Positions 9,689 to 18,314 of a stretch of DNA of 64,000 nt are shown piece after piece. The notes beneath the pieces are model-generated. The model did not search any database and was not told the DNA's origin. It saw only the letters and a program-made list of their open reading frames with translations. Each line of letters starts with the position of its first letter. The stretch's first letter is position 1. The DNA is from Pseudovibrio zosterae. Its GTDB lineage: Bacteria; Pseudomonadota; Alphaproteobacteria; Rhizobiales; Stappiaceae. Where the stretch lies: the NCBI RefSeq assembly GCF_033843645.1, contig NZ_JAWXVZ010000012.1, positions 71,735 to 135,734 of the forward strand, written 5' to 3'. The position numbers and the translations under genes were made by a program.

Positions 9689-10822
9689 CTATAAGCTCTT
9701 CAAAGCCGCTTCCAGCTGCGCCGCCCGGCTCGACCAGGATTCCGGACGAACCACCTCACGGCGCACGCTGTTGCGCTGTTTGTCGTTCAGGGCAAAGTTC
9801 AGGGCATGGGCCAGCGGTTCGCCGGTCTCAAGGATTGTCAGGAGAGGGGCATAAGGCTCCATCGCCGGAAACCGCGTGGTGATGATTGGCGTGCCCGCCG
9901 CAAGGTATTCTCTCAGCTTCAGCGGATTGCAGTTGCGGATCTGCTCGGTGTCTTTGAAGGGTAACAGCGCTGCATCAAAATGTTGGACATAGCCCGGCAG
10001 CAGGTCATGGGGGCGACGCCCCAAGAAGTGGATGTTGCTGTGTTTTTCCAGCAAGGAGATGTCTGTCTCAACGGCCCCAATCAGGACGAAATGCCAGTCA
10101 GGACATTGGGTCGCGGCCTCGCACAGCATGGCAACGTCCACCCAGTCGGCAATGGAGCCATAAAACCCCGCAATCGGGCCGGTCTGCGGCAGGTCACTGG
10201 GCCTGTCAGCCGGTTTTGCGAACAGATCATAGTCCACCCCGTGTGGCAGATAGAGCGTCTTTTCAGCAGGAAACCGGTCCGCCAGGTGCTGGCTTGCGGC
10301 AACAATCAGGTCAGCCTTTTTGACAAGCTGTCGCTCCATTGCCGCGACGGGTTTATGGTCGACACCTGCGAGCGACGAGAAATCATCACCGCAATAGTAA
10401 ACCACGGCCCGTTCTTCAAATTCGCCAAGAGCTACAACGGCGGTCGGCAAGGAAGTCCAGAGGATCGGTCGTTTCACTCCGTCTTCTCGCATCCAACTGG
10501 TGACCTGACGGGCAAGCAAGCGCCGGTTGGCACATGCAGCCAGCCTGCTGCCTGGCCAAGGTATGGCTGTTGGCGCGTGAACATGAATGTTTGCAGGCAC
10601 CAAAGCGGCGGCTGTTCCGTTCATCCTTTTGGGCCGAGAAAGAATGCTGCCCAGCTTCTCGGTCACCCGTTTAAGGTCTCGAAAGCTAAGGCGCGGGCGG
10701 CGCAGGCCAATGGAGTTCACCCACACCACCTGCCAGTCGTCAGAAAGGCGCGAAATCAGATGCTGGGTGGAGGAAGGGTGTCGGCCCCAGTCCTCACCAA
10801 AGACCACGAGATCAGAGGGCAT
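9689..10822 (-). CDS. Glycosyltransferase, GT-B fold (GT1/GT4-like)
   Basis: Cytoplasmic glycosyltransferase of 377 residues. The N-terminal half carries VFGEDWGRHPSSTQHL and YYCGDDFSSLAG; the C-terminal nucleotide-sugar half has the ADLIVAASQHLADRF...YLPHGVDYDLF linker, GFYGSIADWVD, and the acceptor-side NPLKLREYLAAGTPIITT motif. It presumably adds one sugar to the lipid-linked repeat unit. The ATG at 10822 is chosen because GGAGGT lies about 11 nt upstream; the ATG at 10843 lacks a Shine-Dalgarno. With this start the gene overlaps the end of the upstream acyltransferase gene by 11 bp, which suggests translational coupling. Sugar specificity cannot be read from the sequence. Confidence 0.88.
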   Translation of the reverse strand: MPSDLVVFGEDWGRHPSSTQHLISRLSDDWQVVWVNSIGLRRPRLSFRDLKRVTEKLGSILSRPKRMNGTAAALVPANIHVHAPTAIPWPGSRLAACANRRLLARQVTSWMREDGVKRPILWTSLPTAVVALGEFEERAVVYYCGDDFSSLAGVDHKPVAAMERQLVKKADLIVAASQHLADRFPAEKTLYLPHGVDYDLFAKPADRPSDLPQTGPIAGFYGSIADWVDVAMLCEAATQCPDWHFVLIGAVETDISLLEKHSNIHFLGRRPHDLLPGYVQHFDAALLPFKDTEQIRNCNPLKLREYLAAGTPIITTRFPAMEPYAPLLTILETGEPLAHALNFALNDKQRNSVRREVVRPESWSSRAAQLEAALKSL

Positions 10823-11552
10823 GGGATTTTGCCACCTCCACATCGGCGTGGATCGGACGGATCACACGGGCTGGGGACCCTGCGGCCAAGACGCCCGGAG
10901 GAATGTCTTTGGTCACCACGCTTCCTGCTGCGACCACGGAGCCCGCGCCGATGCGTACCCCGGCCAGCACGATGGTGCCAAAGCACAGCCAGGCACCTTC
11001 CTCCACAATGATGTCACCCACCTGATCGGCGGTCGCAGGAAGGCCTGCAGCGCGGTCCGCAGGATCCAAGGGGTGGCCGGGATATCCAGCAAGGAAGCAC
11101 CGTTCTGAAAGGCGCACATTGTCTTGAAGTTCAATGCGCGTTCCCACCGCAAAGGTACACTGCCAGCCGATATCTATGTGGCTGCCCACCTTGAGTTCCG
11201 GCGTGCTTTCAGCGTCGGACCGGCCAGTGAATGTGGTTTGGCCTGAAAGGCGCACATCATCACCAAACGCCATCTTCAGCGGGCCGATCACCAACGGCAT
11301 GCCACCAAAGATGTAGAGCTGTTTGCAAGGTCTTTCGAGCTGGCTTTGAAAGAGGGGCGTGGTCCAACACACGCGCACAAGGTTCAAGAAAACCCCTTTG
11401 ATCCCGCGGCTGATGGTGTAGAGCGCGCCGTGAAAACCAGGGATCACCGGAAATGACGCACTGCGTACCTGCTTCAAGGTCTTGTAAAGCCACTTGGTGG
11501 TTGGGGTGTCCTGACGCTTGATCCACCCTTTGAGTTTGTTCACTGCTGTCAT
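10812..11552 (-). CDS. Left-handed beta-helix (hexapeptide) acyltransferase
   Basis: O-acetyl/acyltransferase of the LbH superfamily, 246 residues. The C-terminal 150 residues show hexapeptide repeats (VGSHIDIGWQCTFAVGTRIE..., IIVEEGAWLCFGTIVLAGVRIGAGSVVAAGSVVTKDI) and the typical ending PPGVLAAGSPARVIRPI. Its probable job is acylation of a sugar in the repeat unit before or during assembly. The start codon overlaps the stop of the polymerase gene in an ATGA (11549-11552), with AGGATGGGG upstream, so the two are translationally coupled. The N-terminal 100 residues are less typical and may bind a partner or the membrane surface. Confidence 0.88.
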   Translation of the reverse strand: MTAVNKLKGWIKRQDTPTTKWLYKTLKQVRSASFPVIPGFHGALYTISRGIKGVFLNLVRVCWTTPLFQSQLERPCKQLYIFGGMPLVIGPLKMAFGDDVRLSGQTTFTGRSDAESTPELKVGSHIDIGWQCTFAVGTRIELQDNVRLSERCFLAGYPGHPLDPADRAAGLPATADQVGDIIVEEGAWLCFGTIVLAGVRIGAGSVVAAGSVVTKDIPPGVLAAGSPARVIRPIHADVEVAKSHAL

Positions 11553-13060
11553 CGCCCCATCCTGTTGTTATCGTTGGTTCCCTCCAGCACTTTGACGCGA
11601 GGTCGGGATCTTGGGCTGCGTGCTCTCAGCCTATGAGCAAAGGGTGAATCTTCCGCTTGCGACGCGTCCGGCGACGCTCCTTGAATTGCCGGGGGTTCAA
11701 GCTCCTTGGCATAGCGGGACAAGGCCACGGTGAGCGACAGAAGGATGTAAATCGGCCACGTAAAGCCTTGGGTCAGGAAGGTGCCGGAAATGCAAAAGCC
11801 GGTAATCCCACCAATGAGCGCCAGCGCCGTGGCGCGTGTGCTGGCCGGGGCGTTGTGAGCATCCAGAATTCGGCTCGACTCCCGGTTGGTCAGCACCATC
11901 AGCACCACCATGGTTACGAACGCGATGAGACCCGGAAACCCCGTTTCACCCAAAACGCCCAGCCAGGTGGAGTGCACGGCCTTTGCCATGCCGGTCCAGT
12001 GCGGCGTGAAGGAGAAGTAGTTGGCAACAAAGTTGTCTAGCCCAACCCCATTCAAGGGGCGCGCCAGAGCCATGTTCACTGCCGCTTGCCATGCGTAAAT
12101 GCGGCCCATGGCACTTTCATCAATGCCGCTCTCTGCAGCGCCGCCCGATTGCCGGTCGGCAATGCCTGCCATCACCATAAGGGCCGCCAGCCCAACGGCA
12201 CCGATGCCCGCAAGAACGAACTTGTTCTTGATCACACGGGTTCCCCCGATGCCAAGCACGGAAACGATGCCAAGCAACCCGCCACGGCTTTGCGTTGCAA
12301 CGATAGCCCAGCAAATGCAGAGGGTGGCGACAATGCCCAAAAGACGGTCCAGCTTTGTGGGGCGAATGATGGCAAGCGCTGTTGCAAAGCTCAAAGGAAA
12401 CAGCAGCACCAGCGACAGGTCGTTGGGGTCACCCAAGACAGAACCGTAGTCTCGGCCAATTGTCACACGGCTCCCTTCCACCAGGCCGATGCCCTGCAGT
12501 TTGCGCGAGATGGTCACCAGTGCCACCGCCATGCCTGCAATCACAAAGACCCGGCAAGCGGTGGCAAAATCCTCAGGCTTTCGAACGATCCACGCAATCG
12601 CCAGCACCATGATGCCGATCTTGATGTAGGTGGCGGTGTAATAGGAAAACGCCAGTGATCGGTTCATGGCCAGCGCCAGACCCAGCGTGACAAGGCCAAA
12701 GAACACGGCAAACGCGGTCAGATCTCTGTTCCAGAATGGTTTCAGCGACTTGGCGCAAAAAAGCTGCCAGCACAGCACCCCGAGAGTTGGCAGCGCCAAC
12801 AGGATGGGAATGCGAAACGGCATCAGAAACGGAAACACTTCGTGGATGCGGAAAAACGAGAACACCACGAACCCAAGGCAGAGATAGAACAGGTTCTTAA
12901 AGGCAATCACCGCCCCGATGGGCAGGATTGCCACAACGACAATCAGCAGGGGATGCAGTGGATTGAGAATAGCCAGCCCCACCCCTAAAGAGGCAAGAGC
13001 CGCAATAAGCACATGGTGGTGGGCTTTGTTCTTGGTGGACAGTTGGCTCAGGTCCGTCAT
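11549..13060 (-). CDS. Wzy-type polysaccharide polymerase / O-antigen ligase family protein
   Basis: Integral membrane protein of 503 residues with about 10-12 predicted helices and the periplasmic Wzy_C/WaaL-like signature: CWAIVATQSRGGLLGIVS, then GVGLDNFVANY, and AKAVHSTWLGVLGETGFPG (His-Ser-x-x-Leu...Glu-x-Gly). Such proteins join lipid-linked repeat units into polymer at the periplasmic face. The N- and C-terminal tails are cytoplasmic and the C-tail is rich in Arg/Ser. The ATG follows GGAGG by about 10 nt and sits 3 bp after the flippase stop. With a Wzx flippase and Wzz co-polymerase in the same operon, polymerase is more likely than ligase. Confidence 0.88.
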   Translation of the reverse strand: MTDLSQLSTKNKAHHHVLIAALASLGVGLAILNPLHPLLIVVVAILPIGAVIAFKNLFYLCLGFVVFSFFRIHEVFPFLMPFRIPILLALPTLGVLCWQLFCAKSLKPFWNRDLTAFAVFFGLVTLGLALAMNRSLAFSYYTATYIKIGIMVLAIAWIVRKPEDFATACRVFVIAGMAVALVTISRKLQGIGLVEGSRVTIGRDYGSVLGDPNDLSLVLLFPLSFATALAIIRPTKLDRLLGIVATLCICWAIVATQSRGGLLGIVSVLGIGGTRVIKNKFVLAGIGAVGLAALMVMAGIADRQSGGAAESGIDESAMGRIYAWQAAVNMALARPLNGVGLDNFVANYFSFTPHWTGMAKAVHSTWLGVLGETGFPGLIAFVTMVVLMVLTNRESSRILDAHNAPASTRATALALIGGITGFCISGTFLTQGFTWPIYILLSLTVALSRYAKELEPPAIQGASPDASQAEDSPFAHRLRARSPRSRPRVKVLEGTNDNNRMGR

Positions 13061-13063
13061 GGC

Positions 13064-14479
13064 TCAGGCCTCCACCGGCGCCAATGCACCACGGGATTTC
13101 AGACGGGACATAACGCCATACCCTGCCGCCAGCATGATCAGACCCGCCGCGATGGCATAGGCAAACTGCCAGAGCAAAGAAACGCTGAGCGGCTGGCCCG
13201 CCACCGCGAGGACGGCAAGCCCCGTAAAAACGGCCATCTGAGGCAGACGATAGGGGATTGGGGCCTTTCGGTGAAACAACCCTAGAAACAGCAGAAGCCG
13301 CAGGCCATGGCCCACCAGCGTGGCAAAAATCGCACCGGCAACGCCATGGGACGGCGCAAGCAGCCAATAGCCGAGAACGGCTGCAGCCCCGCCAGCAGCA
13401 TTCACGCCGAGCACATAAAAGCCATGCTGGGCGCGGTACGTTCCAACATTGAGCAAGGAGCACAGCTCATTCAGCGAAAAGCACAGTACAAGCCACGGCA
13501 CATAAGCAATGGCAGGCAGGTATGAGGCGGGCAACAGCCACGCAATGAAAATCGGCGCAGCAAGGGCGGTCCCCAGCGCCCCAACCACAAGCACCCAGTA
13601 GCCGAGCAGCACCACATCAGCGGAGTGGGCAAGACCGTTGCTTTCTTCCAGAACCGCAATGCGTTTTGCATACCACCACAAGCCAAAGGGCTGTAGCAGA
13701 AGCGGCGCGGCCAGCGACAGTTTAACGGCAATTGAATAGTGAGCCAGTGTTTCCGGCGAAATGGCCGTCACGAGGAACCAGCGATCGCAGGAGCCAAGCG
13801 CGAACATGGCCAGCGCGCCTCCAACCAAGGGCAAGCCGAACTTCACCGTGCGCTCAAAACCTTGGCGGGAGAAACCAATGCCGGTGCGCGAAACTTGGAG
13901 CGCGAGCAAGCTCAGCGCCAGCACAACGTCAATGCTGCCGTTTGCGATCAGGATGGCGTCAATGCCATACCCGTTCATCAGCAAGACCACCATGGTCAGC
14001 GCTTGCAACACACCGCGAGAGGCCGTGAAAATCAGGAAGAGCTTGGGCTTGTTACCAAGCCGCAGCCACGCCAGCGGCAGCTCGATGAGCCCGCCAAGAG
14101 TGGCGCCCAAAATGCTCAAGCGCAGCGCCCATTCGTTGATGGGCAAATCCCATGCGCCAATCACCAGCGGCATGAACAGCTGCACCAGAACGCCAAAGAA
14201 CAGTGCCAGCACCAACGCGCTGCCGGTAATGATAGAAGCTTCGCGGTTGCGTTCTGCTTCCGTGCGCTGGGTGCCGGAGAACCGGAACAGCGTGTCCGCC
14301 AGCCCCATGGCAAACACCAGACCAATGAACTCGAGCAAGGACGCGGCTACATCCAGATAGCCCACATCCTCCGCTGCCATGTATCGGGTCAGCACGGGGA
14401 TGGTGATAACCGCAAGGCCTTTGGTCAGAACAATGCTGGCCACATAGGGCCAGGCATGGAGCAAGCTCTTTAGGTTCAT
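13064..14479 (-). CDS. Wzx-type polysaccharide flippase (MOP superfamily)
   Basis: Multi-spanning membrane protein of 471 residues with about 12-14 helices, resembling RfbX/Wzx exporters of the MOP superfamily. The N-terminal region (YVASIVLTKGLAVITIPVLTRYM) is typical: a first helix followed by the LTRYM turn. It should flip undecaprenyl-linked oligosaccharide across the inner membrane for the polymerase encoded just downstream. The spacing is 3 bp to the upstream GT4 gene and 3 bp to the polymerase gene, consistent with one transcript. No unusual residues seen; the substrate cannot be inferred. Confidence 0.9.
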   Translation of the reverse strand: MNLKSLLHAWPYVASIVLTKGLAVITIPVLTRYMAAEDVGYLDVAASLLEFIGLVFAMGLADTLFRFSGTQRTEAERNREASIITGSALVLALFFGVLVQLFMPLVIGAWDLPINEWALRLSILGATLGGLIELPLAWLRLGNKPKLFLIFTASRGVLQALTMVVLLMNGYGIDAILIANGSIDVVLALSLLALQVSRTGIGFSRQGFERTVKFGLPLVGGALAMFALGSCDRWFLVTAISPETLAHYSIAVKLSLAAPLLLQPFGLWWYAKRIAVLEESNGLAHSADVVLLGYWVLVVGALGTALAAPIFIAWLLPASYLPAIAYVPWLVLCFSLNELCSLLNVGTYRAQHGFYVLGVNAAGGAAAVLGYWLLAPSHGVAGAIFATLVGHGLRLLLFLGLFHRKAPIPYRLPQMAVFTGLAVLAVAGQPLSVSLLWQFAYAIAAGLIMLAAGYGVMSRLKSRGALAPVEA

Positions 14480-14482
14480 GCG

Positions 14483-15667
14483 TCAGGCGGCCTTTCGGTG
14501 CGGTATTGCCGCTTCCACGAGGTTGGAAAGCGCTCTGGCTTGGTTTTGCAATGTGAAAGTTTCACAAACCCGGCGCCGCCCCGCCGCCCCCATTTCCTCT
14601 TGGTTTTCTGGAGAAAGCGCGAGAAACGCTTCCAGCGCTGCCTGCAATGCCTGCGGGTTGCCGGGGGGCACTTTGTAGCCGCACTCGGGAGTAATCGTCT
14701 CTTTCATGCCCATGAAGTCAGTGGTGATCACCGGAAGCGCCATGGCCATGGCTTCCTTGGCAACAAGGGGCCCGGAGTCGCGGGATTTGTCCGGAGCGAC
14801 CTTGAAGGGCGCGACCAGAGCTTTGTAGTGAGGTCCGTTTTCCGTCAGCCACTCCGCAGGTTTGGGCCCCAAAAACGCGAGCCCTTTCTTCTCCAGCTCA
14901 AACTTGATCGCCTGCGCTTGGAGCCTTTGCTTCAAAGGGCCGTCTCCCACAATGTCGACGGGGGGCATGGCATCGCCCATTTCATGGAGCGCGGTAAAAA
15001 GGTCATCGATGCCTTTCTGCTCCACCAATCGCCCGATGAAAAGCAGTCGGCCATTGTCGCCGCCGTTTAGGCGGGGGCGGAAACGGGTCGGATCTATCCC
15101 ACAAGGGACGATGGAGATTTCCGCTTCCGGGCACAAGGTGTGCAGGTCTTCTGCCATGTCGTTGCAAACAGCGACCACAAAGTCCGCAGCTTCCAGCTTC
15201 TCTGGCAGATCAATTGCCTCTGAGTAGACGTCGTGTCCATGGCATACGAACGAGCAGCTTACCCGCATCAACCGCGCGGCGACGATGGCATGGGCTGCAG
15301 CTGGGCCGGCGAAATGCGCATGAAAGTGCTCAACTCCCTCCTGTCTGGCAAGGCTAGCAATCTTCATGGCATTGCCCAGCAGCGAGTAGACCGGCAAGCC
15401 GGTTTGTTGGCGGCAGAACTGCAACGCGGAAAGGAAGGAGCTGGACAAGGACGGCAGCGCTTTCAGCGCTGAAAAATCACTGTGCTCCGGCAGGTAGTGG
15501 GCAATCTCTTTCAGCTTCAGGTCAGCGGATTGCGCTGGGCCATCGGTACGGCGCAGCACGATGGGCACAACCCGGTGCCCCTGTTCCTGCATGGCCCTGA
15601 TCTCGTTTCCAACAAATGTCTCGGAAAAAACCGGAAAATCAGCCAGCACATATCCAATGGTTTTCAC
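14483..15667 (-). CDS. Glycosyltransferase family 4 (WcaL/ExoL-like), first gene of operon
   Basis: GT4 enzyme of 394 residues. The N-terminus (IGYVLADFPVFSETFVGNEI) and HFHAHFAGPAAAHA resemble WcaL/AmsK-type exopolysaccharide glycosyltransferases. The C-terminal Rossmann half has FIGRLVEQKGIDDLF and the E-x7-E-type region KEAMAMALPVITTDFMGMKE. The start is GTG at 15667, supported by AAAGGA about 9 nt upstream and by alignment of the conserved N-terminus. It is promoter-proximal: a sigma54-like sequence on the same strand at 15774-15790 lies about 107 nt upstream. It probably adds a sugar to the growing repeat unit; donor unknown. Confidence 0.9.
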   Translation of the reverse strand: MKTIGYVLADFPVFSETFVGNEIRAMQEQGHRVVPIVLRRTDGPAQSADLKLKEIAHYLPEHSDFSALKALPSLSSSFLSALQFCRQQTGLPVYSLLGNAMKIASLARQEGVEHFHAHFAGPAAAHAIVAARLMRVSCSFVCHGHDVYSEAIDLPEKLEAADFVVAVCNDMAEDLHTLCPEAEISIVPCGIDPTRFRPRLNGGDNGRLLFIGRLVEQKGIDDLFTALHEMGDAMPPVDIVGDGPLKQRLQAQAIKFELEKKGLAFLGPKPAEWLTENGPHYKALVAPFKVAPDKSRDSGPLVAKEAMAMALPVITTDFMGMKETITPECGYKVPPGNPQALQAALEAFLALSPENQEEMGAAGRRRVCETFTLQNQARALSNLVEAAIPHRKAA

Positions 15668-15740
15668 GAGGGCGCGTCCTTTTTTGTTGTTATCTCGCGC
15701 GGTCTTGGCCTCGAACTCCCTGTAATGTCGGGGATCAGAA

Positions 15741-15757
15741 TTGGCTCAGAACCTGCA
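15741..15757 (+). promoter_or_regulatory. Putative sigma54 promoter, plus strand (weaker)
   Basis: TTGGCTCAGAACCTGCA matches the sigma54 consensus at -24 (TTGGC) and -12 (TGC) with the required 10 nt between GG and GC. It differs at three otherwise preferred positions. It points toward the GT2 gene whose ATG is at 15831 and lies face to face with a second candidate at 15774-15790. Confidence 0.45.
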
Positions 15758-15773
15758 AAGCTTGCCTTGAAGC

Positions 15774-15790
15774 AGCAAGCTCGATGCCAA
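15774..15790 (-). promoter_or_regulatory. Putative sigma54 promoter of polysaccharide operon, minus strand
   Basis: Read on the minus strand this is TTGGCATCGAGCTTGCT. It has the full TTGGCA -24 box, a TTGCT -12 box and exactly 10 nt between GG and GC; only two positions after GGCA depart from consensus. Transcription would start near 15763 and enter the GT4 gene at 15667. The sigma54 activator gene at 3102-4709 is the natural candidate regulator. Confidence 0.6.
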
Positions 15791-15830
15791 CCCATCGCTT
15801 TCGAGCTCGATAAAAAATCAGGAGTGTGCC

Positions 15831-16760
15831 ATGGAGCCGGGGTGTTCGGTTGTGATCCCGACAAGAGATTGTCTGCCGTATCTGAAGGAAGCCATCCGCA
15901 GTGTTATCGAGCAGGCATTTCAGCCCCTTGAATTGATCGTGGTCGACGACGGTTCAACAGATGGCACAGGCGAGTGGCTCTCCCGGCTTGCCGTAGACTG
16001 CGATGAGCTCGTCGCCCTTCAAGGGCCAGCGAAAGGCCCTGCAAGTGCGCGGAATCTTGCCATCTCCAAGGCCCGTTACAGCCACGTTGCCTTTTTGGAT
16101 GCAGACGACATCTGGTATCCCGGCAAGCTCGCAGAGCAGATGCGCTGGCACTTTGAACAGCCCAATGCACTGTTCAGTTTCACAGATTATCGCCACGTGG
16201 GCATGGCTGGGGAGGACCTTGGTACCTGCTTCGAATTCTGGCGGGGTCATTTGAATGCGCGCCCTAAAGAACACTATCAACTGCTTCAGGACCCTCTGGC
16301 TGCGCTGCTGTCGACCAACATCGTCGGCACCTCTTCAGTCGTCGCAAAAACAGAAGCTTTGCGATACGCAAATGGATTTGCAACAGCGTTACCATCCGCT
16401 GAAGATTGGGACCTTTGGTTGAAGCTGGCGGAAAAGGGCGCCGTAGGCATCAGTGGAACGGTCACCATGGACTACCTGATGCGTCCCGGAAGCGAGACCA
16501 AAAAACGGCAGGCGCGTATTGATGCCATGAACTCAATCATCGCTCGTTACGAAGACAACGCATCCCCCGCCGTGCAGGCGGCCTTGAAAAAGGCTCGCGC
16601 CAACATTCTAGTGGCCACAGCCGAAAAGGAGCTGGAAGAGGGCAACCCGTCAGCTGCCTTGAGAACCCATATCAAAGCCGCCATGCTGAACCCGGACAAG
16701 CGCACGCTACATGCCGTTTTGTCGGACGCAAAGGCTTTGCTTGTTTCCAAAAGCGCTTGA
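15831..16760 (+). CDS. Family 2 glycosyltransferase
   Basis: GT-A fold enzyme of 309 residues with the typical N-terminus CSVVIPTRDCLPYLKEAIRS, LIVVDDGSTDGT, the metal-binding DxD in FLDADDIWYPGKL, and a catalytic-base region SAEDWDLWLKLAEKG. It is cytoplasmic or membrane-associated and transfers a sugar from a nucleotide donor, probably onto the same lipid-linked glycan as the divergent operon. The ATG at 15831 is preceded by CAGGAG. It is transcribed divergently from the main operon and in one unit with the regulator gene 12 bp downstream. A sigma54-like promoter lies at 15741-15757. Confidence 0.9.
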   Translation: MEPGCSVVIPTRDCLPYLKEAIRSVIEQAFQPLELIVVDDGSTDGTGEWLSRLAVDCDELVALQGPAKGPASARNLAISKARYSHVAFLDADDIWYPGKLAEQMRWHFEQPNALFSFTDYRHVGMAGEDLGTCFEFWRGHLNARPKEHYQLLQDPLAALLSTNIVGTSSVVAKTEALRYANGFATALPSAEDWDLWLKLAEKGAVGISGTVTMDYLMRPGSETKKRQARIDAMNSIIARYEDNASPAVQAALKKARANILVATAEKELEEGNPSAALRTHIKAAMLNPDKRTLHAVLSDAKALLVSKSA

Positions 16761-16772
16761 GGGGAGGCTTCA

Positions 16773-18314
16773 ATGAACCTGTTCAAGGCCCACAGCCCAG
16801 CCACATTGGACGGCGTGTCCAACTTGCGCAAGCGCCTGCGGCAGCGTTTGTCGGCGCTGGCCATTCCAAATGCTGTTTCAGAGGATCTGCAGCTGGTCTG
16901 GTCAGAATGGGGCGCAAACCTGGTCAAGCATCCGGCCCAGCCACCCATTCAAATCGAAGCTTCCATCGACCTTCAGGGCGCAACGCTGGTCATGACAATC
17001 GCAGACGATGGAACGCCTTATCCGGACATGGTTGCCAGCGGTCCCAGCCCATTACTCTGCGAAGACCCATGGGCCATGGAGAGCGGCCGCGGACTTGCGC
17101 TCATCAAGGATATGGTGGAGGGCATCGCCTATCAGGTGGGCGATGTGGAACGCCGCACACCCAATCTTCTGACCATCAGCCGCAATCTTATGGACCGTCG
17201 TCCTACCGTTCTGGTCGTGGATGATGATCCGACGCTGGCTCAATCCTATGCCGCCTTCTTGGGCTCAAATTTCAAGAGCGTTGTCGCAACGTCTCTGGAT
17301 GAGGCGTTTCGAAAGGCATCAGAAACACCTGTCGATCTTATCCTTACCGATTATCACCTTGATGATGGAACAGGTGAGAGCATCATCTCCCTTTTGGAAC
17401 GGGACAGCAAACGCTTGCCAGCGCCGGTTCTTGTCATCACCGGTGACCGAGATCCCGACCTCAAGATGCGGCTTGAGGACCACGGGGTGGAGGGCGTCAT
17501 TACCAAGCCCGTATCACCTGTTCAGCTCAACCGATTGGTAAGGCACGCCTTTCGCCGTACTTTGCGCCAACAGGCTGCCTTGATGCGCCATTTCGAAGCC
17601 ATAGCCCGCGATTTGCGTGCAGAGCACCAGATCGTTCATCGCCTCAAGGGCTTCAAGGTGGAGCGCCTTACGGCCAGTACCGACACCGGCTCGGGAGATG
17701 CTCTCATCATTCATGAAAGGGAAGGCAGCCAGCGGATCATTCTGGTCGATATGGTTGGGCATGGCATTGTGGCGCAGGCCAGCAGTGTGGCCTTCCTCTC
17801 GATCCTGCGCACGATCAATGCCTTGCATCCAGAGATCAATTGCGGTGCCTTGATCACGCAGGTCAACCGGATTCTGAACGAAGACATCGGTCTTTCTGGC
17901 CTGCTCTGCACATTTGCGGTGGTTGATTGCTATCCCGATGGCCAGATCCGCATGGCATCTGCCGGGCACGTGGAGCCGGTCATTGCCAGCTCTGAAGGTG
18001 TGCACCCAATTCCCATCTCAGGGCCATTGATTGGCCTTAGCGCGGATCAGGAATATGAGGGTGTTGAGCATCTCCTGAAGCCCGGGGAGCGTCTCTTTCT
18101 CATGACTGATGGGCTCGATCCTGCGGGGCTGGCCAGCGGAGATCAACTGCCGGAATGGCTCGAAGCAGCACTTCAGAAAACCGTTTCAGAGGGAACAACG
18201 AGCCCAACGCCGATAGAGAGCTTGAGGCGGTGCATCAGCGAGGCGCTTGGTCCTGAACTGGAAGATGACTGGACCCTTGTCTCGATATGCCGAGAGACAC
18301 CTCCCGAGCCTTAG
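16773..18314 (+). CDS. Fused HATPase-receiver-PP2C phosphatase regulator
   Basis: Protein of 513 residues with three signalling modules in an uncommon order. Residues about 10-130 are an RsbW-like HATPase (EDLQLVWSEWGANLVKH N-box, IADDGTPYP, SGRGLALIKDMV). Residues about 145-265 are a receiver (LVVDDDP, Asp in LILTDYHL, Lys in ITKPVS). Residues about 300-510 are a SpoIIE/RsbU PP2C phosphatase ending DDWTLVSI. This suggests partner switching: phosphorylation of the receiver could control the phosphatase while the kinase module opposes it. No STAS-domain anti-anti-sigma substrate is encoded beside it. The GGGGAGG before the ATG is strong. The last 80 bp overlap the converging GT4 gene. Location in the polysaccharide locus suggests post-translational control of synthesis (inference). 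Confidence 0.88.
   Translation: MNLFKAHSPATLDGVSNLRKRLRQRLSALAIPNAVSEDLQLVWSEWGANLVKHPAQPPIQIEASIDLQGATLVMTIADDGTPYPDMVASGPSPLLCEDPWAMESGRGLALIKDMVEGIAYQVGDVERRTPNLLTISRNLMDRRPTVLVVDDDPTLAQSYAAFLGSNFKSVVATSLDEAFRKASETPVDLILTDYHLDDGTGESIISLLERDSKRLPAPVLVITGDRDPDLKMRLEDHGVEGVITKPVSPVQLNRLVRHAFRRTLRQQAALMRHFEAIARDLRAEHQIVHRLKGFKVERLTASTDTGSGDALIIHEREGSQRIILVDMVGHGIVAQASSVAFLSILRTINALHPEINCGALITQVNRILNEDIGLSGLLCTFAVVDCYPDGQIRMASAGHVEPVIASSEGVHPIPISGPLIGLSADQEYEGVEHLLKPGERLFLMTDGLDPAGLASGDQLPEWLEAALQKTVSEGTTSPTPIESLRRCISEALGPELEDDWTLVSICRETPPEP

Noticed and set aside
9980..11011. 343-codon plus-strand frame across the glycosyltransferase and acyltransferase genes
   Set aside because: Antisense to two well-supported genes, no domain, no start signal.
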